Source: Branchiostoma floridae
Lineage: Eukaryota; Chordata; Leptocardii; Amphioxiformes; Branchiostomatidae
Length of the DNA: 64,000 nucleotides
Reading direction: 5' to 3'
Assembly: GCF_000003815.2 (NCBI RefSeq)
Contig: NC_049983.1
Location: 21,900,468 to 21,964,467, forward strand
Program-made: the position numbers and the translations under genes
The notes under the pieces: model-generated
Seen by the model: only the letters and a program-made list of their open reading frames with translations
Database searches by the model: none
What the model was told of the DNA's origin: nothing
In this document: in pieces, positions 11,372 through 21,809 of the stretch
How positions within the stretch are numbered: position 1 is the stretch's first letter
Layout: the number at the start of each line of letters is the position of its first letter

Positions 11372-12840
11372 GGCTGCAGTTCTTGTGTTCTGTACCAGTT
11401 GTTTGGTGTAGTGTGAAGGTTTCTGGTCCCTAGACGAGTTCTGTAATGGCAGATATTAATACATCAGTTGAGATTGAATATTTTATCCCTACAGCTAAAA
11501 AGAAAAACATTTTTACAGCTCTTGGTGGCAAATGTGCAGATGTTGCCACATAGGCACACCAAATCTGTTTGTGTTTATTTTCACACTTTTGAAGATTTAA
11601 AGACGAATAGACTGACGTTTTGGCACCACTTAGATCTGTCATGGTTGGTAGTACTTGGTACATCGTGTTAACTGTTGTAAACATCAACAACGAGTACAAA
11701 CTACAAGCAAAAACGCCCTCCAGGAGTCGTCCCGGCTAGACCGGACGAAAGCTAAAACATTACAGCATCCAAAATTATAAACCCTACCTGAAGTGCTTCA
11801 CTAGTAAAACCAACAGGTGTGACATTTGTAGTTGTTCCCCGGAGACAGCTGACCGCAGGACGCCATCTTGGTTCTGGTGGTGAATGTTTGCACGGTTGTC
11901 ATGGCAGCCTTAGAATGATGGGAAATGGCCACGTCCACTTTGTGGAGAGGGGTGATTGTTACGATGTATATGGAAAACGCACGTAAAGTTTAACTGTTTC
12001 TCACTTTTGGTCGATAAACAAGTAATGATGAACCTCAAGTAAGTAATTAAAGAGCATATGCAATGTCTAGGCAGTAGACATTAACCATTAGATTGAACAG
12101 CGCAATTAAAATTAACGCAAGGTTTCACCGCGTCAAAGTTCACCCGCCTTGGTCATTTTTTTGGCGACGCCTCGGAAGCGAGCCTTATCAATAATAACTT
12201 TACAGTGTTGTGTGCAGTCCTAGTATAGGTTGGTCACAGAGGTGTAAGCTGTCGGACTGTCGTATTCCAGATGTGAAGTTATGTTCAGATGGCCCATACT
12301 TTATATACTGGCGAAAAAGCCCTAACGATTTTGATATCTAGCTACTACAGTGGTACGGTGGTGAAAGTGACTGAAGATTATTTATGCTGATGCTTTCGAC
12401 CATCAAATCCACAACGGTAGCAGCGGCAACATGGCGGTCAGCCCATGCCTGCTTTATCGATGATACTGAAAGATCAACTCAAATATTTCGCCAGTTTCCA
12501 CCAACTGATATACATATACAGCTGTCAGGAATACATAACACAAAGACGTTATCGCTGCTCGGTGAAAGCTGCCTTTATTCAACGTTTATTCGACTTCATG
12601 CAAATTGACTGAATGCTCAGAGGGATCATTTCCGAGGGCACAACATCCGGCGATGAAGGTTAGACATCTAGGTGATGATAAGAAAAGCCAAATAGCACTT
12701 GCTCAAGCAACTGGATGTGATTTTGATTAATGATTCTGAAATCATATCCAGTTGTTTGCGCAGTTGCTTGAGTAATTACTATTTGACTAAACCACAACGT
12801 CCGTTCTTGCGTTGTATACTATGGAGCACCAAATGTTTTT
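11372..12840. other. Intergenic / 5' region of the EFCAB12-like gene
   Basis: Contains a likely 5' UTR exon at about 11780-11880 on the minus strand, ending CTTCAG/GTAGGG and carrying AAGATGGCG. Its ATG frame soon stops. A repeat at 12655-12790 has GGTTAGACATCTAGGTG and inverted CTCAAGCAACTGGAT/ATCCAGTTG arms. No other gene is visible. Confidence 0.5.
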
Positions 12841-14148
12841 TTAGACTATCTGCTCGTCCGTAAACGATGATATATCCATGATCATATCTTCATTGACTTC
12901 AATAGGAAGGATTCTTTTCTGCCAAGGTGTGAGTTCAATGACCCTGCGAGCTTTTCTCTCCTTGAAGTTGCCCAGTAGCACAAGTCGGATCTGGTACAAG
13001 AGGCAGACGAGGCCGTGAGCGGCCGGCAAGATGATAAAGTTGCTGCCTGCCAAGATGACAAAAGCTTGGAGCGGGACCGTGTTGAAGTCAGCGAAGGAAT
13101 AAACGTACGGTTTTCCGTCGTAACCGCGGCAGTCGAGCAGCCAGTACAGAACCAGGAAGCTGTTGTAGATGGTTGCGAAGAGAACCGTGTGCACCACGTG
13201 GCCTAGACGTGACGGGATCCCGCTGACAATGATGTCCGTAACGGCCATGATGGAATTCAGACCGTGACGCAAAAAGCTGCGGAAACCGAAAGTCACCGGA
13301 AAGGGAGACAGCCAGTATTCAGCCGACACCATAAAGGCGTTCGACATGGCGACATTGTAGATGACCCAGCCGATCTTCAGCGCCATCTTAGCCGGCGGGC
13401 CACCCATCAGCTTGCCCCGCCGGTTTTCAGCGGCGTTCCGGTAGTCTAGAACACAGACGGCAGCGGACCAGCAGAAGTGGAGGGTGAACGCTGTGTAGGC
13501 CCAGTTAGTGTAGAACGTGATCCACCTGTTGCTGTCGGTGGGGATGCTGTAGAGCAGGATACTCAGGGTGATCAGGGCGCACACCACTCGGTACACTACA
13601 AACGGCCACCGATCGGAGGACCACTGGAACAAAACACATCGGTTAGTCGGCCCTAGTCGTTATTCGTGTACAAATTCACTCATTTCGAATCTGGATTGAT
13701 AGTCCATTACAGGCACATTGCAACACTTAGAAAGCGGAATTGGGACTTTAATACTCAAATGTTCGGATGACTTCAAAGAATGGACCCGTCTTAAATTGAA
13801 AGAGGAGTGAAGGAAGAAGTGACATCCGAAGTCACCGCCCGCCATTGAACAGAGACGGGGGGCGACACAGGTTATCAGGCCCCCATGACCCATGTGTCTC
13901 CGACGTCATGTTGAGGAAGTAGCAGTAGCGGGTTCATTCCGTGAACAAGACTGATACAATCAGCCGCAAATTTAAAGTCCAAATTTTTCCACGTGTTGTT
14001 CACGTTAAGTTAGGTCTTAATCAATAAGTAAGGAGAATATTTCTACCCTTACCGGTGATGTAACAAACGAGCTGTAGTTAGGCCACGCCAAGGAACAGGC
14101 CTCCCGCCATCCCCTGACAGGGCCTTGTGGTATCGATGTCGTCCGCAT
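12841..14148 (-). CDS. Rolling-stone-like multi-pass membrane protein
   Basis: Two exons: 14148-14053 (MRTTSIPQGPVRGWREACSL, then AWPNYSSFVTSP) and 13623-12841, joined phase 0 at CCG/GTAAGG and TTCCAG/TGG; about 292 aa. The join gives FVTSP-WSSDRWPFVVYRV, which fits the family N-terminus better than starting at an ATG inside the intron at 13632. Five or more hydrophobic segments are visible (FVVYRVVCALITLSILLYSI, WAYTAFTLHFCW, VIYNVAMSNAFMVSAEYW, VVHTVLFATIYNSFLVLYW, PLQAFVILAGSNFIILPAAH). The core RHGLNSIMAVTDIIVSGIPS followed by RLGH resembles the family signature of Drosophila rolling stone, a plasma-membrane protein implicated in myoblast fusion. Function in this animal is unknown. The tail ends in an acidic stretch, EVNEDMIMDISSFTDEQIV. 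Confidence 0.82.
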
Positions 14149-14929
14149 TCTTCAGGTGGCTGGCATTGTTACTCCAGCTGGTATATAATGAATGAAATAA
14201 TGCTTTATATCTATTGTATGATCACAATAAGATCAAACAATAAATTACATAGCACTGCAGCCATCGTGGGTCTGGATGAACATTAAAACACCATTCACAG
14301 TTATAAAACTTCTTATTTGTGAATAAATGAAGACGCATAAGTTCTTAATGAAGACGACTCAAGTATTAAACATGGACATATAAAGAACTTGAATATTTCT
14401 GAAGTCATATCTATCCGTGATCTTGGAACGTGATGGCGCAAAAATACACCATAATATATAGTCAGAATAATGTTTGTCGATTCCCTTGACCTAGAGATGC
14501 TTGTGTCTATAATTAGCCATATCTGAGTATGTAAATCTAAAGGAAAATATCCCAAACATCGCATTTCTCGTAACGTCCCCTTTCAATTTGGCTAACAGTA
14601 TGCATTTCTGTACATTGTACAATGTTATTTTTGCCTGATTACACAAATACTCAAATGGAAGGATGCCTACTACTACACAAATACCATAGGACCTACAAGC
14701 ACCAATTCGTTGTGTAAAATACATTTCTATTAAGATATGAGGACAGAAAAACTTACTGTTCAATAAAGAATAGTGACAGTGATGTTGACGACCGCGTGCA
14801 GTGTCTTCTGGTTTAATTAGCATGCAAATGGCCAACTCGTCTTCTTTCTATGTTGATTCGTTGGTCAGCTGTAACAAACCTTCTAATCAGATTCGGACAC
14901 CAGTTTCCAACGCAGATTCAGGTGTAGCT
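14149..14929. other. Intergenic, no gene seen
   Basis: Upstream region of the rolling-stone-like gene; AT-rich. I recognise no domain, exon or strong repeat here. Confidence 0.45.
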
Positions 14930-15180
14930 TGATTAAATCGCGCTTATAGCGGCCCGTCCAACATCCCGCAGGACCCTCTGCGTGGAGGGACCAGTGACGG
15001 CCCCGAAGAGCGGAGTTTGCATTAGGCTAATGTCACATTTTAGACCGCGGCAGTTTTGTAACAGTGGGGTTCAAGTACCGCCAACCGTCCTTGCGATTTC
15101 TGAGCTTTTGTGGCCACAGCGGTAGCGTGCTTGCTTTGTAATCTGCCAACCCGGGTTCGATCCCGGGTGTCGGAAAGTTT
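14930..15180 (+). repeat. GATTAAATCGCGC repeat followed by tRNA-like sequence
   Basis: GATTAAATCGCGCTTATAGC and AGAGCGGAGTTTG match 10625-10700 and, in part, 42669-42705. About 90 bp further on is a tRNA-like unit with A-box-like TGGCCACAGCGGTAGCG (from 15111) and B box GGTTCGATCCC (15154-15164) in a perfect CCGGG/CCCGG T-stem. A good anticodon stem is lacking. T-rich sequence follows. Confidence 0.6.
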
Positions 15181-16201
15181 GTTTCTTTCTGTTCTTACTC
15201 GCCCCTCTGCATTTCTACATTTTTCCAGAAATCATACAAGACATACAAGTTTCAGAAGTCATTTAATCCTTCTTCATTTTTGCATTGCACTAACATTCTG
15301 TTTACACATTCAACTGATGAATGAATTGCCTTTGTCTTACCACATAAAACACAACTATTCAACTATCTTTGGTCCCAGTTAGGCCACACTGACTTCATCT
15401 TATGGATGACATACGTGTGCATATATTATAAGTCCAAGGAGCTTAGAAAGAGAACTTAAACCTCCTTGCCCAGTCTACTTTTTATCACACTTGGACACTC
15501 AGGAGAAGATGCTGAGAAAATCGTACCAAAAAAAAGACCGAATATATTGACAAACAAGACAATCTACCTTCTGGATAAGTGTATTAATCAGTTTGTAATA
15601 CCATGTTTGCAAATAAAGTATATTTATTCACACCCTTCCGTCAGGTTTCGTTTGTCATTCAAGTCATGATCAGTGTGACCCAATGGAGCAGGGTTGGACA
15701 TGACTACACAGAGTCGTTACTTCTTCTATCTGGTATGGATAATAGACTGGTGGCGGTGACTACTTTTGTGAACACCTCGAAGGAGAAAATTTACTGAAAT
15801 TAATTTACCTCTACCGCACCGGATTAATTTTGATGATCGATGATGATTATGATAAGTCTAATCTAAAGTCTTGACCCTAGTAGAACAGGGTCTGACAAGT
15901 GTACAATCTACAATTATCAGATTCTGTACCTTAATTGTGCAGATACATATATATATATATACATATTACAAGCCAACATTTCTGACCTTATCAATGAACA
16001 ATTTATTAGTGATCACTACCAGTAGTGTTTCTGACAATGTCTTGTTGAGCAATTTTTCTGACACGTTCTGACATACATGTACATTCCACTTTATGCCTAA
16101 AATTGAGTACATGTACCTACATGTATTTGCTGTTGTTTATGTCCCTATATTTGTGATGACTTCTGCACTCACTGACTCAGCAAGTAAATCGTATCTCTGT
16201 A
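15181..16201. other. Intergenic, no gene seen
   Basis: AT-rich with an (AT)n tract at about 15947-15963 and, at 15378, an AGGCCACACTGACTTCATC end fragment like the MITE at 26040. No coding evidence. Confidence 0.45.
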
Positions 16202-16400
16202 CCGAGAGGTAATCTCCAAGCCAGATCTGCGTGTGCCAGAGAGGAGAAAAAAAAACAGAAAAAAAAANNNNNNNNNNNNNNNNNNNNNNNNNNNNNNNNN
16301 NNNNNNNNNNNNNNNNNNNNNNNNNNNNNNNNNNNNNNNNNNNNNNNNNNNNNNNNNNNNNNNNNNNCACAGCAAGATCTGCTTGGAGATTACCGAGAGG
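16202..16400. repeat. Fold-back MITE with N gap inside, 8-bp target duplication
   Basis: TAATCTCCAAGCCAGATCT at 16210 is inverted at the right end, AGATCTGCTTGGAGATTA (to 16392). CCGAGAGG flanks both sides (16202-16209, 16393-16400). The N run 16268-16367 (exactly 100) lies in the element interior. Confidence 0.85.
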
Positions 16401-17158
16401 CACTTGTTATCTAACATGGGCAATAAGGACCACATACATTGTAATTTGTATCCTGTAAGAATACTTGTCAAATATTGTACTTACTTATACAATCATCACA
16501 CGCATCTATGAATAAACACACATCAATCACTCAATGGATATATATTATTGTTTTATGAGAAAAATGTACATACAATTACAATGTACAGCTGACTCATATG
16601 AAGCACCAACTTGTAGGTAATGACTACCTCTAACATGTTGTTGGTGATCTCAATTAGCTTGTATCCATGAATGCCAGCATAGGTGATGGCCAAATGGCAA
16701 ATGATGCATTTTTTAGATAAGCAGATTTTACTGTCAGTTATTGCAGAATACTGCCTGTGTTTTCTGGATTAGCCATGGTCTCTATGGTCCGAGCTTTGTC
16801 AATTGTGTTCTGAGTGGATGTCTTGTGCTTGGGTCACATTTCCCAATCAGAGTCCGGCCGAGCTCGTTGATCCTCTTTGCACAAACCAAAAATAAAATTG
16901 TATAATTATCAACAAATACACACAAATGAGGCTCATGACTATATCTTGAAGTGTTCTTTGTTTACTTCTCCCAATGGCAGTGATGACATTTGTGAGCCAT
17001 TTTGGGCATCGTTTACGGTCAATAAAAGCAAAATTCCCTGTGTTCAAAATCTTACTTGCCCGATCGGACAAGTGGGGAAGGATATTCACTTGCCCGATGG
17101 ACACTTTCACTTGCCCGGGACAATCGGGCTAGTCCAACCCTGCAGGGAGGTCCCAGTG

Positions 17159-17348
17159 TAATCTCCAAGCAGATTCTACTGTAGCATGAGATAGAATCAA
17201 AAGCTGGCAAAGAAAGGGTGAAGTTGGCCTAGGACTAGTAGGAGTGTGCATTGACAACCAGTAGCCAATACACACTCCTAGGCTGGCTTCACTCATTTGC
17301 CAGCTTTTGATATTGACTTATGCTACTGTAGGATCTGCTTGGAGATGA
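17159..17348. repeat. Fold-back MITE (TAATCTCC family)
   Basis: Ends TAATCTCCAAGCAGATTCTA and GATCTGCTTGGAGATGA. The interior folds (AAAGCTGGCAAA / TTTGCCAGCTTTTGAT; GAGTGTG/CACACTC). Flanks GTCCCAGTG and GTCCCAGTA form a 9-bp target duplication with one mismatch. Nearly the whole length is an imperfect inverted repeat. Confidence 0.88.
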
Positions 17349-17476
17349 GTCCCAGTAGCCTGGTATCCAGACCAGAATACGGCTGGATATCAGGCTAGAG
17401 GACAGAAGAGACTCGGAAGCTATGATAGGACAGAAGAGACTTGGGAGCTATAATACGGCTGGATACCAGGCTAAAG
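17349..17476. repeat. Small palindromes AGCCTGGTATCCAG
   Basis: TAGCCTGGTATCCAG pairs with CTGGATATCAGGCTA within 45 bp (17356-17398), and a further GGCTGGATACCAGGCTA lies at 17457-17473, with a duplicated GACAGAAGAGACT between. Confidence 0.6.
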
Positions 17477-18299
17477 TCCCAGGCTCACTAACTCCTTTAG
17501 TATTTACTCCCCAACTTGGGCAACTTCTAGTATTTTTACATCAAACCACGAAGAAGTATGAATTGGTGTGTTACAGAACAATTGTAGATAATGATGGATG
17601 ATCATAGAAATTTGTTTGCTTTCCTGCTTTACTTGACAGACAGTAGGTGAAAATTGTACATACATACACGTAAAATGTACAGTACTATGCAATGTATATA
17701 AACAAGATGATATTGGATAAAGTACATTGTAGTTGGCATTTCTTTACAAAAAACAACAACAAATGAACACACAGAGTTGACAAAGGATGAGCACTGGTTC
17801 GGCTAGACTAGTTTAGAAGGTAAATTATGCAAGAACCAAATACACAAAAAATGGACCATGAACAAAGTATACCATTCATTTCATTTAGACATTTTATTAG
17901 TACTCTAAAAAATATAACACTGAATCAACTAAATAAGCCTAAATTCATATTTACCTCTTTCTGTAATTGTTGTTTTAGTTTTAGGTCGACAATGAAAGGT
18001 CCTACAAAAAAAATCATCCGAGTTTACAATGTGGTTGGTACTGGGCGGAATCATGTGTATTCCCATAAACTCACACAAAGTTTTCACTCCAAATAAAGAA
18101 ACAAATAAAACATAGTAGTAACTGTTGTTGTTTTATGTTATGTTGTCTGAAAAGCAAGTATGCAAGAGTGCAATTATCAACTCTTGCTGGAGGGCTACTT
18201 TCAAGGTCTGTTTGGTTGGAACTCTGGAGTTTTCATCAAAGTAATTGACATAGGAAAATTGTTGCTTGTTAGTCACAGACAAAAAAAGGCATTGAAAAC

Positions 18300-18466
18300 T
18301 AGTCTCCAAGCAGACCCTACGGTGCCTTGGAAACAATATCAAAGCTGGCAAAGGAGTATAGCTGGCCAAAGGGCGATAGCCGGCTAAGGGAGTCAAACGG
18401 GCACCGGAGGTGCCTTGCCAGCTTTGATACTATTTCTAAGGCACCGTAGGGTCTGCTTGGAGACTA
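18300..18466. repeat. Fold-back MITE, perfect 9-bp target duplication
   Basis: Ends TAGTCTCCAAGCAGACCC and GGGTCTGCTTGGAGACTA; the inverted match runs on through CTACGGTGCCTTGG. ATTGAAAAC flanks both sides (18291-18299, 18467-18475). The interior folds via AAAGCTGGCAA/TTGCCAGCTTTGATA. Confidence 0.92.
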
Positions 18467-19013
18467 ATTGAAAACAAGTGCAACATTCAAATATAAATAC
18501 TAATGTGCCAGTATTGACAAAATAGAATTTAAGATATCAACTGCAGAATAATGTAGACATGATCAGGTCTAGGTAGGATTAGACCTGACCTTTAATATTG
18601 GGGCCTAAACCCCGACTTTTCCTATTGTTAACACTTATCAAAATCAGCATTAAAAAAAAAAAAAAGAAAACTACATAAAACATGCTCATGAGTCCATCAT
18701 TGTTTGGAGTTACTTATCACTGCAGCACAAGTTAACTTATAAATAAAGATATCATCATCTTATCATTTACTGTAACTGTCTGTACAATTCAGTGAGGTTT
18801 GTTTGCTTGCAGTTTCTGTACACAATTTAACTGCATGATTACAAGTCAACTTTCTTCTTTCGTATGATCCTTAACTATCTACATCATCAGATAAATCACC
18901 AATATCCTTACATAATTAACTTTATTCAAATAAATTAATACTGCTTAATCGATTCCTATTTCGCGGCAATAAGAGGTATAAATATCACATGGTACATGCA
19001 GAATAATTGAGTA
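18467..19013. other. Intergenic, no gene seen
   Basis: AT-rich sequence without recognisable exon or repeat ends apart from short A-runs. Confidence 0.4.
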
Positions 19014-19541
19014 CTGTAAATGCATTTAAGTTTATGGTAGTTTAATTTCATGGTAAAAGAGAATGGAGTGTTCATGGTGGTTGTGAGTTCACGATAGTGC
19101 CCTAGTCATACTGCCAGAGTTGTGGAAACACTGGCATCTCTACAGACAACCTCTTGGAAAACACGTAATAGTGATAGTGGCTCAGCAAGAATGCTACAAG
19201 CGGACAGAACAGTCAGTTTTGGCTGTGATGATTGAAGTGATCAACTGTCGCTGATCTAACAGAATGAATGAAATGAATTAATAAAGGCTTTGAAATTCTT
19301 ACTGAACATGATTTAAAGTTTGAAGATTGGGTCTGATTCTATTGTGCCATGCCAAATTTAGAATATATGTGTCTTCTTCCATACCAGGTGCCATCACAAT
19401 ACTGCTTTAGTGCTATATGTATATGTAATTCTGTTACCGTAGCATGTAGAAAAGGGGTAAGGGGCTGGTTTTGAGTTTATGGTGGAAAGGCCATGGAGAA
19501 AACCACTAAAATAAACCACTGCAATTTAAATGCATTTACAG
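19014..19541. repeat. Long copy of the CTGTAAATGCA MITE
   Basis: Ends CTGTAAATGCATTTAAG and AAATGCATTTACAG, flanked by TA. At 528 bp it is longer than the 197-203 bp copies at 6465 and 51409; the middle is unlike them, so it either hosts an insertion or is a less deleted form. Confidence 0.75.
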
Positions 19542-20214
19542 TACATTTCCATGTCCAATAATCAAAAGCACTTTTGGAAGACCTCGCACACAAAAGTTAG
19601 GTCAACATTGCCTTAGAATACCTTATCACAAAACAAAACTACATTTACATGTACACATTGCTATAACAATACTGAAGACAAGTTGTATACATAAGTATAC
19701 CTTACATTCAAAGATATCCCACTATAAATTAATTTAAAGCACCTCTACAATCTAAATGTGCAGCAACATCTGAGAACACCTTAAAACTAACTAGGTTCAG
19801 TAGTTGGCTTAAGAATGATTGTCAGTTATCTGTAACACACAACACAGCTTTCTAAACACTACTACATACAGAAACATTCGTAAGCCCTACGTTGCTCCAT
19901 TTTGAAGTTCATGATAGTTGTTGACGATTGCCTATCCTGAGGAATTTGGAGAAAATGATAAGAAAAGAACCTTCAGTTTGCATCTTCAAAGTGTAGTAGC
20001 TTTTTTGCCTCGACGACCAAGGCTTCAGCTCCCCGGGGCACCTTCTCCCTGCAATACCTGTGGTGGGCAACAGGGTCATACTCATCAGTTATTTTTACAT
20101 CTACATTATACTACCCCCAGATAACCCTAACAGGGGCAAAGAAGGAAGGGGGGGGGGGGAGTTGAGATCCCGTTTAGTGTCCTCCATAAATAACTTCCCA
20201 AGTGAAAAGTGTCA
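19542..20214. other. Intergenic, no gene seen
   Basis: AT-rich with a G-run at 20150-20159. No coding evidence that I trust. Confidence 0.4.
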
Positions 20215-20955
20215 AGACCATGACTGCAAGGCTCATCCTGTTGCCATAGCAGGACTGCTCCAGCCATTTCTTAATGATATACTAGTAGGGCAGTAGCTTG
20301 ACAAAAATGCTTCATGACCTGCAGTGGCCCCTTCTCTCTGAAAGGAGGATGAATGCCCATCTTACTACATTTTACAAATTTATAAACAACCGTATTAATG
20401 TTTAAAAAAACCAGGGCCCGGTTGGGATGTTTAACAAAAAAACGTAAAATTAAACTCCATACCTAGAATTATACACAAATTATGCCCATGAATCTTATGT
20501 CAACATTTTGTGTATTTCTATGTCTTTTATATCATTGAGGATTTTTTTCCCTTCCAAAAGCTGCACGGCTGGGTCCTGGTTTGGAAATGTGAAAGCCTCC
20601 AGGAAATGTGAACGACCCAACTGTGGGGGCTGTCACCACCGTGCCAGGCAGGGAGTTCAACTCCGGTATAGTTTGGGGGAAAAGGGATATTTGTAAGTTG
20701 TAAGTTCTATTAATTTTTTTTGGTCTGTTCGTGCTAATATTAATACGGTTCTTTATGACTTTGTAAAATGTAGTAAGACGGGCATTCATCCTCCTTTCAG
20801 AGAGAGAGGGCCACTGCAGGTTGTGAAGCATTTGTGCCATGCCACTAGCCCGCCGGAAGTCAATTAGGGTCATTTGGGCGGCCCTGCATCATTACGAAAT
20901 GGCTGCAGCAGTCATGCTATGGCAACTGGATGAGCCTTGCAGGCATGGTCGCCCC
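20215..20955. repeat. Inverted pair of LINE 3'-end fragments
   Basis: 20215-20400 is inverted at about 20745-20955: GCAAGGCTCATCC / GGATGAGCCTTGC, GTTGCCATAGCA / TGCTATGGCAAC, GGAGGATGAATGCCC / GGGCATTCATCCTCC. Both arms encode pieces of the same retrotransposon C-terminus in opposite directions. Confidence 0.8.
20532..20873 (-). pseudogene. Non-LTR retrotransposon C-terminal remnant
   Basis: The minus strand reads MAQMLHNLQWPSLSERRM followed by ARLTTFYKVIKNRINI, then LQISLFPQTIPELNSLP. This is the usual tail downstream of LINE reverse transcriptases (..L.W..L..RR...RL...YK...; FFPRTI..WN.LP). The reverse transcriptase domain itself is absent here. Broken and non-functional. Confidence 0.78.
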
Positions 20956-20984
20956 TCCTTAACACACTGATATTTACTTCGAGT

Positions 20985-21215
20985 GACCTCCATTATTCTT
21001 CTGAAGCATCACTGGAATGAACTGGCAGAACAAATCAATACCAGTACATGTACATCTAACTGGAACAAAACAGTTGATTTATTCTGCCAGTTCATTCTAG
21101 TGATGCTGAAGAAGAGTGATGGATGTCACTCGAAACATCCGGAAGAAAATATCCAACTTTTATGCAGATGTAGAGATTGAATTATCTTTAGATATTGTGC
21201 ACCTGAATGTCTAAC
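20985..21215. repeat. Repeat with inverted arms and covarying hairpin
   Basis: CTTCTGAAGCATCACTGGAA (about 20987) is inverted at about 21083-21116 with small differences. CTGAAGA (21106-21112), stem GAGTGA/TCACTC around loop TGGATG, and GAAAC (21132-21136) match 3322-3352. It ends with CACCTGAATGTCTAACC. Confidence 0.68.
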
Positions 21216-21430
21216 CATCCTATAAGTACACCTATTACAAATTGATTAAGACCAACAGACTATCACTAATGGCAATGCTCTTTACACTACAGTTTTCTTC
21301 CTCATGTCTTCAGAACATACATGTAAAGAAAACAGTACAGAATAGAAAGCCTGATAAAAGGGCCTAGAAACAGGTAAAAAATGGCCAGAGCTGAAACTCT
21401 GCTTGGAGAGTACTTTACACAAACTTCCTT

Positions 21431-21599
21431 CAAATTCCCTAATCTCCAAGCAGATCTTGCAGTGGCATAAGATTGTATCATAAGCCCAGGGGAAGGAGTT
21501 TAGTCGGCCAAGGCGTTTCATTTGCCAGCTTAACTCCTTCCACTTCTTGTGATACTATCATATGCCACTGCAAGATCTGCTTGGAGATGACAAATTCCC
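21431..21599. repeat. Fold-back MITE, perfect 9-bp target duplication
   Basis: Element 21440-21590: TAATCTCCAAGCAGATCTTG and CAAGATCTGCTTGGAGATGA; the inverted match continues (CAGTGGCATA/TATGCCACTG). CAAATTCCC flanks both sides. Confidence 0.92.
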
Positions 21600-21613
21600 C
21601 CCCAAAGCACACT

Positions 21614-21793
21614 CCCCCCCCCCCCCCCCCNNNNNNNNNNNNNNNNNNNNNNNNNNNNNNNNNNNNNNNNNNNNNNNNNNNNNNNNNNNNNNNNNNNNNN
21701 NNNNNNNNNNNNNNNNNNNNNNNNNNNNNNNNNNNNNNNNNNNNNNNNNNNNNNNNNNNNNNNNNNNNNNNNNNNNNNNNNNNNNNNNNNNNN
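21614..21793. other. C-homopolymer and assembly gap
   Basis: A run of C (from about 21614) leads into Ns at 21631-21793. Confidence 0.95.
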
Positions 21794-21809
21794 TCTGCAG
21801 CTTGGGTGC

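Noticed and set aside
11780-11880. Coding first exon starting at AAGATGGCG upstream of the EFCAB12-like gene
   Set aside because: The ATG frame hits a stop before the donor. The frame that joins in phase has no Met, so it is treated as 5' UTR.
13660-13893. Upstream minus-strand frame as the first exon of the rolling-stone-like gene
   Set aside because: It does not splice in phase to 13623. The exon at 14053-14148 does, and gives a fitting N-terminus.
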